In this document: piece after piece, positions 1-8,968 of the stretch | Layout of the letters: each line of letters opens with the position of its first letter | Position numbering within the stretch: position 1 is the first letter of the stretch | Source: an uncultured Paracoccaceae bacterium | GTDB taxonomy: Bacteria > Pseudomonadota > Alphaproteobacteria > Rhodobacterales > Rhodobacteraceae | Reading direction: 5' to 3' | Length of the DNA: 64,000 bases | Assembly (NCBI GenBank): GCA_947503775.1 | Contig: CANNFE010000007.1 | Span: 62,001 to 126,000, forward strand | Program-made: the position numbers and the translations under genes | Notes under the pieces: generated by a model | Told to the model about the DNA's origin: nothing | Seen by the model: the letters and a program-made list of their open reading frames with translations, nothing else | Databases searched by the model: none

Positions 1-28
1 CATGCGTCTCGTAGTCGTAAGCGGCCAT
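1..28 (-). CDS. sdhA: Succinate dehydrogenase flavoprotein subunit, N-terminus only (partial)
   Basis: The reverse strand from 28 reads M-A-A-Y-D-Y-E-T-H and then leaves the window. This matches the usual start of alphaproteobacterial SdhA, just before its FAD-binding segment. A Shine-Dalgarno-like AAGGA lies about 10 bases upstream, and sdhD ends at 44, so the order is sdhC-sdhD-sdhA as in related genomes. Only nine residues are visible, so the call rests on that short match plus context. Confidence 0.8.
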
Positions 29-43
29 AAGTTCTGTCCTTTC

Positions 44-415
44 TTAGATCGCGATCCGCGCCACGGCGAAAACGCCGGCGGCGGCGGCCGCGATGCTGAG
101 GCAAATCATCGCGATGATGAGAAGCTTGCGGGCGAAGCCGTGCACGTAGTCCTCGATGAGGACCTGAACACCGCCCTTGAAGTGATAAAAGCCGACCGCG
201 AAGGTCAGTGCGGCGATCAGCGCAGGCAGGGGCTGTCGGTAATAGGCGATGACCTCTTCATAGGGCCGCCCCAGAGCATAGCCGAAGGTGAAGACAAAAA
301 GGGGCATCAGGATCAGCAGCGCGGTCGAGCTGACCATCATCGACCAGTGATGCTCGGTCCCCGATTTGGCAGAGCCAAGGCCGACGGCGCGTTTGCGGTC
401 TGTCATGAAAGACAT
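44..415 (-). CDS. sdhD: Succinate dehydrogenase membrane anchor subunit SdhD
   Basis: This small hydrophobic protein anchors the succinate dehydrogenase (complex II) catalytic subunits to the inner membrane and helps form the heme b and quinone site. The product has about 123 residues and three membrane segments. The helix-2 region ends in FYHFKGGVQVLIEDYVHG, which carries the conserved heme-ligand His and the quinone-site motif. The open frame extends to a TTG at 430, but GAGGAG lies just upstream of the ATG at 415 and the family usually begins near M-S-F-M-T-D-R-K-R, so 415 is chosen. It sits 11 bases after sdhC in the same transcript. Confidence 0.93.
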   Translation of the reverse strand: MSFMTDRKRAVGLGSAKSGTEHHWSMMVSSTALLILMPLFVFTFGYALGRPYEEVIAYYRQPLPALIAALTFAVGFYHFKGGVQVLIEDYVHGFARKLLIIAMICLSIAAAAAGVFAVARIAI

Positions 416-426
416 CGTGGCTCTCC

Positions 427-810
427 TCAAACGATGATTGCAATGACGATGGTCAAAACGACGGAGCCGCCGATCATGATATATCCCATCGTGTAAGAGC
501 TTTGCAGATCAAGCCCGTAGCCGTTGTCCCAGATCAGGTGCCTGAGGCCGCCCAGCGTGTGATACCAAAGCGCCCAGACGCTAAGAAACAGCACCAGATC
601 GCCGAACCAGCTACGCAGGACGGCGTCTGCGGTTGCAAAAGCGTCCGGTCCGGAAGACGCGGCGAGAAACCACCAGACGATCATCAGGGCAGCCACCAAA
701 AGCGCGTTGCCCGTGATCCGCACGAAGATCGACGTCATCGAGGTCATCTGCGGCTTGTAGATGGTGATATGCGGTGAGAGGGGCCGGTTGCCCCGGTTCA
801 TATCGGCCAT
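427..810 (-). CDS. sdhC: Succinate dehydrogenase cytochrome b556 subunit SdhC
   Basis: This is the large membrane subunit of complex II. The start N-R-P-L-S-P-H-I-T-I-Y-K-P-Q is the family signature, and HTLGGLRHLIWD contains the conserved heme-ligating His. Three membrane helices are visible in about 127 residues, the normal length. The open frame reaches 861, but the family start M-A-D-M-N-R-G falls at 810 behind a GGGAAAG ribosome-binding site, so the longer form is rejected. It is the first gene of the sdh transcript. The possible operator at 922-934 lies about 115 bases upstream. Confidence 0.94.
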   Translation of the reverse strand: MADMNRGNRPLSPHITIYKPQMTSMTSIFVRITGNALLVAALMIVWWFLAASSGPDAFATADAVLRSWFGDLVLFLSVWALWYHTLGGLRHLIWDNGYGLDLQSSYTMGYIMIGGSVVLTIVIAIIV

Positions 811-1099
811 GGTGTTCTTTCCCGATCCTTGGGCTGTCGCTCGGATCCTTATCTGGAACAATTCCAGACAGATGTCACGGGTCAGCGGCGTGGATTAGTG
901 TCGCGGAGGGGAGAAACCGGCTTTTGTGATCACGTTCAAGCTGCGCCGGATACGGGTCAGGTCCTGACCTCAGAAGATAAAGCCCGCCGCGCTGCCAAAG
1001 CTCAGGGTCGGAAGCGCGTTCAAGTCGCGGCGCGCGGGCATTGCGCCGGTCGCGGGACGGATACGCATGCCCAGCGGGCCGGATCCTGGTCGCGCGAAC
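811..1099. other. Non-coding region upstream of sdhC
   Basis: No convincing gene lies in this stretch. The frames that span it look like shadows, with biased Arg/Pro/Ala composition and no recognisable start. It must hold the sdh promoter, but no clear -35/-10 pair was seen. The one notable element is the GTGATCAC palindrome at 926-933. The right end abuts the hairpin following the Hint-domain gene. Confidence 0.5.
922..934. promoter_or_regulatory. Possible operator (TTTTGTGATCACG) upstream of sdh
   Basis: The 13-bp sequence TTTTGTGATCACG, with the perfect palindrome GTGATCAC at 926-933, lies about 115 bases before sdhC. The identical 13 bases recur at 7511-7523, about 140 bases before sucC. 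Sharing between two non-coding regions in front of TCA-cycle operons suggests a common regulator. The core 8-mer also occurs inside coding sequence at 9134 and 11184, so the core alone is not specific. Confidence 0.45.
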
Positions 1100-1128
1100 G
1101 GCCCTCGGCAAGAGGCCTGCCGAGGGCC
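1100..1128 (-). terminator. Hairpin after the Hint-domain gene
   Basis: An 11-bp perfect inverted repeat, GGCCCTCGGCA and TGCCGAGGGCC, encloses a 7-base loop and begins 12 bases past the stop of the minus-strand gene at 1140. The stem is strong, but no T-run follows, so this may be a weak intrinsic terminator or a transcript-end stabiliser. Confidence 0.6.
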
Positions 1129-1139
1129 GCAGTCTGGTC

Positions 1140-2207
1140 TTAGTGCACCCGGTCGAGGAGCGGCTTTCCGTTCCGGGCGTGCTGCATCACAAGCTGGTTC
1201 TGACCCTTGTTCGACGGAATGGGCCGGCGCGGCTCGGGGCTTTTGCCTCCGGTCGATGCGACGACCGGGAACAGCGTCAGGATCTCATCGCGCGTGGCCG
1301 GAGGCAGCGCCTTGAGCGCTTCGGGACCGGTATAGAGGCTCTCGGTCGGGGCGCCTTCAGCATAGATCACCTCGTGGCTGTCGAAGAGCAGGTGGAAATA
1401 TTCCACTTCGCTCACCTCAGTGTCGATGAAGATACCCGGCAGGTCCGTCAGGCGGATCGCGGCGACCAGCACTTCGGGCTCGCCAAAGAGGCGCTGCGCG
1501 ATGGCAGAGCGGACGAGCATGCGGTGCTGGCGCGAAACCAGCAGGTCACGCTTGGGCAGACCGTCCCCCAGAGCCCCGGCGCTGATGCGGATCGGGCGCA
1601 GCTTGGGATTGGCCTCCATCTCGGCGGCGGTGATGACGCGGCTCAGAAGGTGCGGCGAGCCGCGATAGGTGCCGTCAATGGTCAGAAGATCCATGTCAGA
1701 GGTCAGATCCTCGACCTTGATGTGCCCCTCTGCGGTTTCGACCAATGTGCCGCGGGTCAGACACGGCACGGTGCCCGGGTTCGGATCATCCTCGGAGGAA
1801 TAGTTTTCCCCATCGGTGCTGACGATCGAGCCGTCGCGCGGATCGGGTCCCACCTCGGTCGAGGTCAGACCTGCTGCCGGGCCTTCCGTTGCGGTGATTT
1901 CCTCCTCGGTGTCGCGGAAAGAGATAAAGGAATAGACCTCGTCGCCTTCGGACAGGGAGACACCGTTGCTCCGAGCGACACCGTTGAACGTGTCGGAATT
2001 CTCAGTCGTGACCACATAGACGTCGCGGCCATCCGATGTCGTCGGCTCGATCCCATCGAGCGTGTTGCTGGTGCGGACCGTGCCGTCAGCGCGATAGATC
2101 GTCAGTTCAAGCTCGGACACATCTGTGCCTTCCTCGACCGCGATTTCGATGAAGTCGCCGTCGCGACCTCCGATATACTTGATTTCAGACAGGAATGGAT
2201 CAGCCAT
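1140..2207 (-). CDS. Hint-domain protein, secreted type (Rhodobacteraceae Hint_2 family)
   Basis: The product has about 355 residues. The first 150 are acidic and rich in Asp, Glu and Thr. A Hint domain (the hedgehog/intein autoprocessing fold) follows, starting at P-C-L-T-R-G-T-L-V-E-T, where the Cys is the expected nucleophile. VSRQHRMLV and the YFHLLFDSHEVIYAEG segment are also typical of the family. No classical signal peptide is seen. Many roseobacter proteins of this type are thought to be exported by type I secretion, but no such transporter is nearby. The start at 2207 follows AGGAG; the frame reaches 2246 without support. Function is unknown. Confidence 0.8.
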   Translation of the reverse strand: MADPFLSEIKYIGGRDGDFIEIAVEEGTDVSELELTIYRADGTVRTSNTLDGIEPTTSDGRDVYVVTTENSDTFNGVARSNGVSLSEGDEVYSFISFRDTEEEITATEGPAAGLTSTEVGPDPRDGSIVSTDGENYSSEDDPNPGTVPCLTRGTLVETAEGHIKVEDLTSDMDLLTIDGTYRGSPHLLSRVITAAEMEANPKLRPIRISAGALGDGLPKRDLLVSRQHRMLVRSAIAQRLFGEPEVLVAAIRLTDLPGIFIDTEVSEVEYFHLLFDSHEVIYAEGAPTESLYTGPEALKALPPATRDEILTLFPVVASTGGKSPEPRRPIPSNKGQNQLVMQHARNGKPLLDRVH

Positions 2208-2358
2208 TGGGGAAGCTCCTGATGAGATATGTGAAGTGTTCGCCACTCATTGGGTGAAGCGCTACCACAGGAAAGTCTGAATTGGACAGCTTGGCAGGCG
2301 CACTCCCCGAGCGGTATCGGCATCTGTCTGCTGATCAAGCGGGGAAGATCGCTTATGC

Positions 2359-2372
2359 CGCCTTGCGAGGCG
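2359..2372 (-). terminator. Weak hairpin after mch
   Basis: CGCCT and AGGCG pair around a 4-base loop three bases beyond the mch stop codon on the minus strand. The stem is short and the following T-content is poor, so termination here is only possible. Confidence 0.3.
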
Positions 2373-2375
2373 ATT

Positions 2376-3398
2376 TTATGCTGGCATCAGAGCCCAGTAA
2401 TCTAAGTCGAGTAAGACGTCCGGAAGGTATTTTCCCGCCTCGTCCCTAAGCGTGCCCGTATCGCCCTTGGTGGCCACCAGACGTAGGCGAAGGGCCGCCA
2501 CGCTGTCCGACACCGCCGCCCGGTCCAGCACTTCGGACCAGGCGCTGACGGTATCGCCCGCAAAACAGGGGTTTGCATGGGCGCCTGCATTGATCGCGAC
2601 GATCATCTGCGCATTGGCCAGCCCGTTGAAGCTCAGCGCGCGGGCCAGGCTGATGACATGGCCTCCATAGATCAGGCGCTTGCCATCCTCGCGATGCGTG
2701 GCGTCGAAATGGACCTTGGCCGTGTTCTGCCAAAGCCGTGTCGCCATCATATGCTCGGCCTCTTCGATGGTGACGCCGTCGACATGATCGATCACCTCGC
2801 CGATCTCGTAATCGGCGGCGCGATGCGGCTCTCCGGCAAGCGCGGTGTCGTAACTGGCGAAGGTCAGCCCTTCCGGCATGGTCAGATCCTCAGCGGAGAC
2901 ATGAGGCGCCAGATCGGGGATCGTGGTGTCGGGCGCGGGGGCCTCGGGATCGCGCTTGCGGACCATGACCCAGCGCACATAGCTCAGCACCGGCTCGTCG
3001 TTTTGGTTGAGGCCCGTCGTGCGCACCCAAAGAACGCCCGATTTGCCGTTCGAATTCTGCTTGAGCCCGATCACCTCCGAGACAGAGCGCAGCGTGTCGC
3101 CCGGCCAGACGGGCCTTAGAAACCGCGCCTCCGCATAGCCCAGATTGGCGACCGCGTTGAGCGAGATATCGGGCACCGTCTTTCCAAAGACCGTGTGAAA
3201 AACGATCAGATCATCCAGCGGCGAGCCGTCGAGCCCGCTATCGATCGCAAAGAGATCCGACGAATAAAGCGCAAAGCGTTGAGGATAGAGCGCGTGATAG
3301 AGCGCCCGCTCGCCTTCGGCGACGGTGCGGGGGACGGCGTGGTGGATGACCTCGCCCAGGCGGTAGTCCTCGAAGAAGCGGCCGGGATTGGTTTTCAT
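2376..3398 (-). CDS. mch: Mesaconyl-CoA hydratase (MaoC-like double hotdog)
   Basis: This enzyme reversibly hydrates mesaconyl-C1-CoA to beta-methylmalyl-CoA in the ethylmalonyl-CoA pathway for acetyl-CoA assimilation. The 340-residue protein has the family start M-K-T-N-P-G-R-F-F-E-D-Y, two tandem hotdog halves, and an Arg-rich second half with DATHREDGKRLIYGGHVISL. Length and start match the Rhodobacter enzyme as I know it. It overlaps the DUF1737 gene by 4 bases (ATGA) and shares a cluster with malyl-CoA thioesterase, the enzyme acting near its product, which supports the assignment. Confidence 0.9.
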   Translation of the reverse strand: MKTNPGRFFEDYRLGEVIHHAVPRTVAEGERALYHALYPQRFALYSSDLFAIDSGLDGSPLDDLIVFHTVFGKTVPDISLNAVANLGYAEARFLRPVWPGDTLRSVSEVIGLKQNSNGKSGVLWVRTTGLNQNDEPVLSYVRWVMVRKRDPEAPAPDTTIPDLAPHVSAEDLTMPEGLTFASYDTALAGEPHRAADYEIGEVIDHVDGVTIEEAEHMMATRLWQNTAKVHFDATHREDGKRLIYGGHVISLARALSFNGLANAQMIVAINAGAHANPCFAGDTVSAWSEVLDRAAVSDSVAALRLRLVATKGDTGTLRDEAGKYLPDVLLDLDYWALMPA

Positions 3399-3601
3399 TG
3401 CGCGCCCAGTTTCATCTCAGGGTCATAGGGCGCCTCGACCTCTTTGGTGACGGCCTGGGCGCAGCGCATCACGCCGTTGGCCGCGTCGAACGCGTAGGAG
3501 GGCGAGCCGTGCAGGCTCCAGCCCTTGGCGAGCGCCTCGGTGACTTTGTGGCAAAAGGCGGAGGTGTCGTCGGCAGTCAGCAGGCGGTAGAGCGTTGTCA
3601 T
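3395..3601 (-). CDS. DUF1737 domain protein
   Basis: This is a 68-residue cytosolic protein. Its first 50 residues, from M-T-T-L-Y-R-L-L-T through KGWSLHGSP, match the DUF1737 pattern. That family has no known function and is often found as a single small domain. It lies between nnrU (4 bases upstream) and mch (4-base overlap), so it is translated as part of the ethylmalonyl-CoA pathway cluster. A role beside those enzymes is only suggested by position. Confidence 0.8.
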   Translation of the reverse strand: MTTLYRLLTADDTSAFCHKVTEALAKGWSLHGSPSYAFDAANGVMRCAQAVTKEVEAPYDPEMKLGAQ

Positions 3602-3605
3602 GTCG

Positions 3606-4157
3606 TCAGCCTCCTACCGGCCAGGGGCCGAGCCAGCCGTGAATGAAGATCACGATCACATAAAGGACGACGGCGGCGATGGGGGCCGTGATCTCCTTGC
3701 GGGCGATGGGATGGGCGGGTTTGACCCATTCGGTCTGGCGGCTCAGGACAATGATCTCGGCGATGGCCCAGGCCAGCAGGCCGCCGAAGAGGATGAGGGA
3801 CGGAAGATCCCCGTTCACCAGCAAGTGCGCTGCGGCGAAAACCGCGAAGCCGGTGAGCTGCGGATGGCGGATCAGGCGGGTGATGCGGATCTTCGCGCCG
3901 GAGGCGGCAAAGAGGTAGAAGGCGATCAGCATCAGCAGGTTGTTGAGATGGCGCGTCCAGCTGCCGAGATCCCAGAGAGAGATCCATTCGGACCAGCGGT
4001 AGCCGAAAATCATGGCGACGACCGAGACGATCAGCGCCGCGGTCACGGCGCCTTTGCCCGCCTCGCCCATGGCCGCGCGGCGCTCGGGCGCGATCCGCTT
4101 GAAGAAATGGGCACCGGCCCAGAGGGCGACGCCGAAGATCAGCAGGAGATATCCCAT
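3606..4157 (-). CDS. NnrU-like integral membrane protein
   Basis: The 183-residue protein has about five hydrophobic helices. Its start, M-G-Y-L-L-L-I-F-G-V-A-L-W-A-G-A-H, is typical, and it carries the RLIRHPQLTGFAVFAAAHLL motif of the NnrU family. NnrU was named from denitrification loci, but the family also includes 15-cis-zeta-carotene isomerase relatives and many members of unknown role. Nothing here points to denitrification. It overlaps mcl2 by an ATGA and precedes the DUF1737 gene. Confidence 0.82.
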   Translation of the reverse strand: MGYLLLIFGVALWAGAHFFKRIAPERRAAMGEAGKGAVTAALIVSVVAMIFGYRWSEWISLWDLGSWTRHLNNLLMLIAFYLFAASGAKIRITRLIRHPQLTGFAVFAAAHLLVNGDLPSLILFGGLLAWAIAEIIVLSRQTEWVKPAHPIARKEITAPIAAVVLYVIVIFIHGWLGPWPVGG

Positions 4158-5014
4158 CAGGTGTCGCTTTTCTCGATAAGGCGGGCTTTGGCAAGCGTGG
4201 CCCGTGCGGTTTCAATATGCAGGTTTTCGACGATCTGACCGTCGACGACGGCGACCCCCTGCCCTTGCGCCTCGGCCTCTTCGAAGGCGGCGATCTGGCG
4301 GCGGGCGAGGTCGATTTCGTCCTCGGAGGGGGCGAAGGCGGTGTTGGCGATGGCGATCTGGGCGGGGTGGATCAGCGACTTGCCGTCGAAGCCCAGCGCG
4401 CGGCCTTCGGCGCATTCGGCCTTGAGGCCATCCTCGTCCTTGAAGGCGTTGTAGACGCCGTCGATGGCGACGATCCCGGCGGCGCGGGCGGCCAGAAGGC
4501 TAAGCTGAAGCGAGGTCATCAGGGCGGAGCGACCCTTAGCCTGCAGATCCTTGGCCAGATCGTTGGTGCCCAGAACGAAGCCCGCCATGCGGGGGGCGGC
4601 GGCGATGTTCGCAGCGTTCAGCACGCCTTGCGGCGTTTCGATCATCGCCCAGATGGCGGTGTCGGCATAGCCGGGCAGCTTGTCCATCTTGGCGGCCAGC
4701 GCCTCGATATCCTCGGGGGTGTTCACCTTGGGCAAAAGGATCCCGTCGGGGGTTTCGTTGGCGATCTCTGTCAGGTCGTCGCGGGACCAGCCGGTGTCGG
4801 TGCCGTTGATGCGCACGATACGGGCGCGGTCGCCGTAGCCGCCTTCCTCGAGCGCGGCGCGCAGAGTGAAGCGGGCGGTCTCTTTTTCGGTGGGAGCGAC
4901 GGCATCCTCGAGATCGAAGAGGATCGCATCGACCGGCAGCGTGCGGGCCTTTTCCAGCGCGCGGGCCTTGGAGCCGGGGATGTAGAGGGCTGAGCGATAG
5001 GGACGGATCGTCAT
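4157..5014 (-). CDS. mcl2: (3S)-malyl-CoA thioesterase (Mcl2-type, HpcH/HpaI family)
   Basis: The product should hydrolyse (3S)-malyl-CoA to malate and CoA, the last step of glyoxylate and acetyl-CoA handling in the ethylmalonyl-CoA pathway. The 285-residue protein is an HpcH/HpaI TIM barrel of the CitE/malyl-CoA lyase type: ILFDLEDAVAP, the conserved RINGTDT, MIETPQGVLNA with the metal-binding Glu, and FDGKSLIHPAQI. Its length fits Mcl2 rather than Mcl1 (about 318 aa). The open frame runs back to 6208 across unrelated sequence; the start at 5014 has GGAGG before it and the standard N-terminus. A CitE-like lyase cannot be fully excluded. Confidence 0.87.
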   Translation of the reverse strand: MTIRPYRSALYIPGSKARALEKARTLPVDAILFDLEDAVAPTEKETARFTLRAALEEGGYGDRARIVRINGTDTGWSRDDLTEIANETPDGILLPKVNTPEDIEALAAKMDKLPGYADTAIWAMIETPQGVLNAANIAAAPRMAGFVLGTNDLAKDLQAKGRSALMTSLQLSLLAARAAGIVAIDGVYNAFKDEDGLKAECAEGRALGFDGKSLIHPAQIAIANTAFAPSEDEIDLARRQIAAFEEAEAQGQGVAVVDGQIVENLHIETARATLAKARLIEKSDT

Positions 5015-5170
5015 GGAAGCCTCCGCACGATTGTTGCGCCGGGGATGGCATGAACAGGCCGGATCGTTCAAGGCGATAGTCACGCAACACCCCGCCGGAC
5101 GCGCCGTTAACCGATCCCCAAGGTGCCGGGCGCAGCTTTGCCTCATTGGATAGAGGAAGGGACGGCGGCG

Positions 5171-5494
5171 ATGAGAGAGCGGATCTACATTATAGCAGGA
5201 TTTTTCTGGGCCTGCGCGGCGGCACTGGCGGCAACGGGCGTCGCGGCGGACGGCGGGCCGAAATGCGCGGAGCGGGAGCGGGTGATCGCGCTGCTGGCCG
5301 AGCAATACGGCGAAAGCCGCCAAAGCATCGGGATCGCGGCCAACGGATCGTTGATGGAGGTCTATGCCTCTGAGGTGACGGGAAGCTGGACGATCACCGT
5401 CTCTGCGCCGGACGGGCCGATGTGCCTGATCGCATCGGGGCAGGCCTATAGTCACCTCGCCGAGGCGCTGCCGTCGAGCGACGAAGGGGCCTGA
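5171..5494 (+). CDS. Small secreted protein of unknown function
   Basis: The 107-residue protein has an N-terminal signal peptide (positive start, then about 18 hydrophobic residues ending in ATGVAADG) and two Cys that could form a disulfide in the periplasm. The C-terminal half (GSWTITVSAPDGPMCLIASG) resembles small secreted proteins often annotated as hypothetical in Rhodobacteraceae. The start at 5171 has GAGGAAGG upstream; an in-frame ATG at 5123 lies before it without support. It is followed by a strong terminator, so it is probably transcribed alone. Confidence 0.75.
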   Translation: MRERIYIIAGFFWACAAALAATGVAADGGPKCAERERVIALLAEQYGESRQSIGIAANGSLMEVYASEVTGSWTITVSAPDGPMCLIASGQAYSHLAEALPSSDEGA

Positions 5495-5537
5495 GAGAGG
5501 CGATTCTCTGGGGGCGCAGCCTTGGGGCTTGCCTTTG

Positions 5538-5577
5538 AAAAAGACCGGTCTCGCTGGGGCGGAACCGGTCTTTTTGC
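5538..5577 (+). terminator. Rho-independent terminator, bidirectional type
   Basis: AAAAAGACCGGT (5538-5549) and ACCGGTCTTTTT (5564-5575) form a perfect 12-bp stem around a 14-base loop. The right arm ends in a T-run and the left arm starts in an A-run, so it could work in both directions. It separates the small secreted protein from mdh. Confidence 0.9.
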
Positions 5578-5641
5578 TGTTTGGCGAAGGGCTTAACCGG
5601 GCCGCCCGGGAAGGCTTGCGCGGGCCGGGGTGGCGCGGTAG

Positions 5642-6643
<1,002 letters not shown>

Positions 6644-6648
6644 GCCTC

Positions 6649-7473
6649 GTGGCAGAGGCGAACGACCCCCGCGGCTTTGTCCTTGCCTCCAGCGGCAAGG
6701 GCTTTGCCCCCATTGCGTTTCATGCCGGGCAGTATCTGCGGGAAGTGCATCCCGACGCTCTGATTGATTTCTATACCGACGAAGATGGCCTCGAGCCTGG
6801 TCCTTTCGATCGGATCATCCCGCTGGAACGGTCCTGGCATCGCCCGAAATTCGAAGCGCTCAGACGGACCCGGTTCGAGCGGGTGATCTATATCGATACC
6901 GATGTTATCACGCTCGCCGATCTGAGCGATCTTTTCGACATCCTGGATCAATTCGATATCGCGGGGGCGCATGCGGACCGCCGCGGGAATGCGCATAACT
7001 CCAAGGCCTGGAAGACCGAAATCCCTCCTGCCTTTCCGCAGATGAATTCTGGTGTCATGGCCATCCGGAACGGTCCCGATATCAGAAAACTGTGGACGGA
7101 TGTCGAAGCGGCCCTTGCCGAGCCAGATCAACAAAAAGACCAGATTCCGCTGCGCGAATTGCTCTATCAAAGCGACCTGCGGATCGCGACATTGCCGGTG
7201 GAATATAATCTGGTCAGCCAGCGGCAGATCGATGCGATGAAAGTCGGCTACGCCGCCGCCCCGCGCGTGCTTCACCTTCATCGGCTCCACAAGCATCTGC
7301 GCCGAGACATGCCGCAGGAGACAGATCTTGCCGAACTTGTCGGCCATGGGCGGCTTGCCCGAATAGATCGCCTCCTGAAAACAGACGAAACCCTCAAGGG
7401 CAAGAGAACCGCCGATCTGTCCCGCTGGCGCAAGGGATGGCGGGCCAAACTTGCCGATCTTTCCATTCGATAA
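6649..7473 (+). CDS. Glycosyltransferase, GT8-like
   Basis: The 274-residue protein has a GT-A type nucleotide-sugar-binding core. FERVIYIDTDVITL contains the DxD metal and sugar-nucleotide motif at about residues 83-85, and FPQMNSGVMAIR resembles the acceptor-loop motif of family 8. The Lys/Arg-rich tail suggests a membrane or nucleic-acid surface contact, but no membrane helix is seen. The start is a GTG 5 bases after mdh with no clear ribosome-binding site, so coupling to mdh translation is likely. The substrate is unknown. Co-location with TCA genes probably reflects insertion rather than a metabolic link. Confidence 0.72.
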   Translation: MAEANDPRGFVLASSGKGFAPIAFHAGQYLREVHPDALIDFYTDEDGLEPGPFDRIIPLERSWHRPKFEALRRTRFERVIYIDTDVITLADLSDLFDILDQFDIAGAHADRRGNAHNSKAWKTEIPPAFPQMNSGVMAIRNGPDIRKLWTDVEAALAEPDQQKDQIPLRELLYQSDLRIATLPVEYNLVSQRQIDAMKVGYAAAPRVLHLHRLHKHLRRDMPQETDLAELVGHGRLARIDRLLKTDETLKGKRTADLSRWRKGWRAKLADLSIR

Positions 7474-7510
7474 ACGCAAGCGATTAGGCGTCTGGCCATG
7501 CGCGACGCAA

Positions 7511-7543
7511 TTTTGTGATCACGCAAAATTAGCTGTGATCACA
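7511..7543. promoter_or_regulatory. Paired GTGATCAC operator-like sites upstream of sucC
   Basis: Two perfect GTGATCAC palindromes lie at 7515-7522 and 7535-7542, with centres 20 bp apart, i.e. two helical turns on the same face of the DNA. They are about 115-140 bases before sucC. The first site with its flank, TTTTGTGATCACG, is identical over 13 bases to the sdh upstream site at 922-934. This is a candidate operator for a dimer-of-dimers regulator of the TCA genes; the regulator is not identifiable here. Confidence 0.5.
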
Positions 7544-7657
7544 AATGTCGCTTTTCCGCTTACTGCGAAAGTTTTACAGATGACGCCGCGAAACCGTCTA
7601 TGGTTATGAACATGAATATCGATAGGCGCCGACACCGATCAACAGCGAGGGCTTTCC

Positions 7658-8851
7658 ATGAACATCCACGAATATCAGGCCAAGGCCCTTCTTCGCAGCT
7701 ATGGCGCTCCGGTGTCGGATGGACGTCCCGTGATGCGGGCCGAAGAGGCCAAGACGGCGGCCGGCGCGCTTGACGGGCCCCTTTGGGTCGTCAAGGCACA
7801 GATCCATGCGGGCGGGCGCGGCAAGGGTTCGTTCAAGGAGGCCGATGCGGGTGACAAGGGCGGCGTCCGGCTGACCAAATCGGTCGAGGAGGCCGCCGAG
7901 GAAGCCAAGAAGATGCTCGGCCGCACGCTGGTCACGCACCAGACCGGCCCGGCAGGCAAGCAGGTGAACCGTATCTATATCGAGGATGGCTCGGGCATCG
8001 AGACCGAACTTTACCTCGCGCTGCTCGTCGATCGTCAGACCTCGCAGATCAGCTTTGTCTGCTCGACCGAAGGCGGCATGGACATCGAGGAGGTCGCGGC
8101 CTCGACACCCGACAAGATCCTGAGCTTCAGCGTCGATCCGGTGACGGGCTATCAGCCATTCCACGGACGCCGCATCGCATTCGCTCTGGGCCTCGAAGGC
8201 CAGCAGGTCAAGCAATGCGTCAAGCTGATGGGCACGCTCTACCAGATGTTCGTCGACAAGGACATGGAGATGCTCGAGATCAACCCCCTGATCGTGACCG
8301 ACAAAGGCGATCTGAAATGCCTCGACGCCAAGATGGGTTTCGATGGCAACGCGATCTACCGGCATGACGATATCGCGGCCTTGCGCGACGAGACTGAAGA
8401 AGATCCCAAGGAACTCGCCGCCTCGAAATACGACCTCAACTACATCGCGCTCGACGGAGAGATCGGCTGCATGGTCAACGGCGCGGGCCTGGCCATGGCG
8501 ACGATGGATATCATCAAGCTTTACGGCGCCGAGCCTGCCAACTTCCTCGACGTGGGCGGCGGCGCGACCAAGGAGAAGGTGACCGAAGCCTTCAAGATCA
8601 TCACCTCCGATGAAAACGTCAAAGGCATCCTCGTCAACATCTTCGGCGGCATCATGCGCTGCGACGTGATCGCGGAAGGCGTGGTCGCCGCGGTGAAAGA
8701 GGTCGGGCTGAAGGTCCCCCTCGTGGTGCGCCTTGAGGGGACCAATGTCGAGAAAGGCAAGGAGATCATCAACACCTCCGGCCTCGATGTGATCGCCGCA
8801 GACGATCTGAAGGACGGCGCCCAGAAGATCGTGAAGGCGGTGAAGGGGTGA
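7658..8851 (+). CDS. sucC: Succinyl-CoA synthetase (ADP-forming) beta subunit
   Basis: SucC is the nucleotide-binding, ATP-grasp subunit that pairs with SucD to make ATP from succinyl-CoA. The 397-residue protein has the standard start [12 protein letters not shown], the ATP-grasp region [14 protein letters not shown], and the C-terminal segment [20 protein letters not shown] precedes the ATG. It is unusual that sucD does not follow directly: it starts nearly 2 kb downstream after three other genes. Confidence 0.97.
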   Translation: MNIHEYQAKALLRSYGAPVSDGRPVMRAEEAKTAAGALDGPLWVVKAQIHAGGRGKGSFKEADAGDKGGVRLTKSVEEAAEEAKKMLGRTLVTHQTGPAGKQVNRIYIEDGSGIETELYLALLVDRQTSQISFVCSTEGGMDIEEVAASTPDKILSFSVDPVTGYQPFHGRRIAFALGLEGQQVKQCVKLMGTLYQMFVDKDMEMLEINPLIVTDKGDLKCLDAKMGFDGNAIYRHDDIAALRDETEEDPKELAASKYDLNYIALDGEIGCMVNGAGLAMATMDIIKLYGAEPANFLDVGGGATKEKVTEAFKIITSDENVKGILVNIFGGIMRCDVIAEGVVAAVKEVGLKVPLVVRLEGTNVEKGKEIINTSGLDVIAADDLKDGAQKIVKAVKG

Positions 8852-8872
8852 GGACCGATCCGATGGCATCGG

Positions 8873-8895
8873 CGAACGCTCCGGTGGAGCGTTCG
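8873..8895. repeat. Perfect hairpin after sucC
   Basis: CGAACGCTCC and GGAGCGTTCG form a 10-bp perfect stem with a 3-base loop, 22 bases after the sucC stop. There is no T-run, so it may slow transcription or protect the sucC transcript end, separating sucC from the genes inserted before sucD. A second GC-rich partial palindrome (CGGGCGGAGCCCCG) follows at once. Confidence 0.5.
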
Positions 8896-8968
8896 AGGTC
8901 CGAACGGGCGGAGCCCCGTCTACCAGAAGCGACGATCGCCAAGACTTAAAACGAAGGACATTCGACCG

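Noticed and set aside
875-1111. 78-residue frame upstream of sdhC
   Set aside because: It spans the putative operator and the hairpin, has Arg/Pro-biased composition and no ribosome-binding site.
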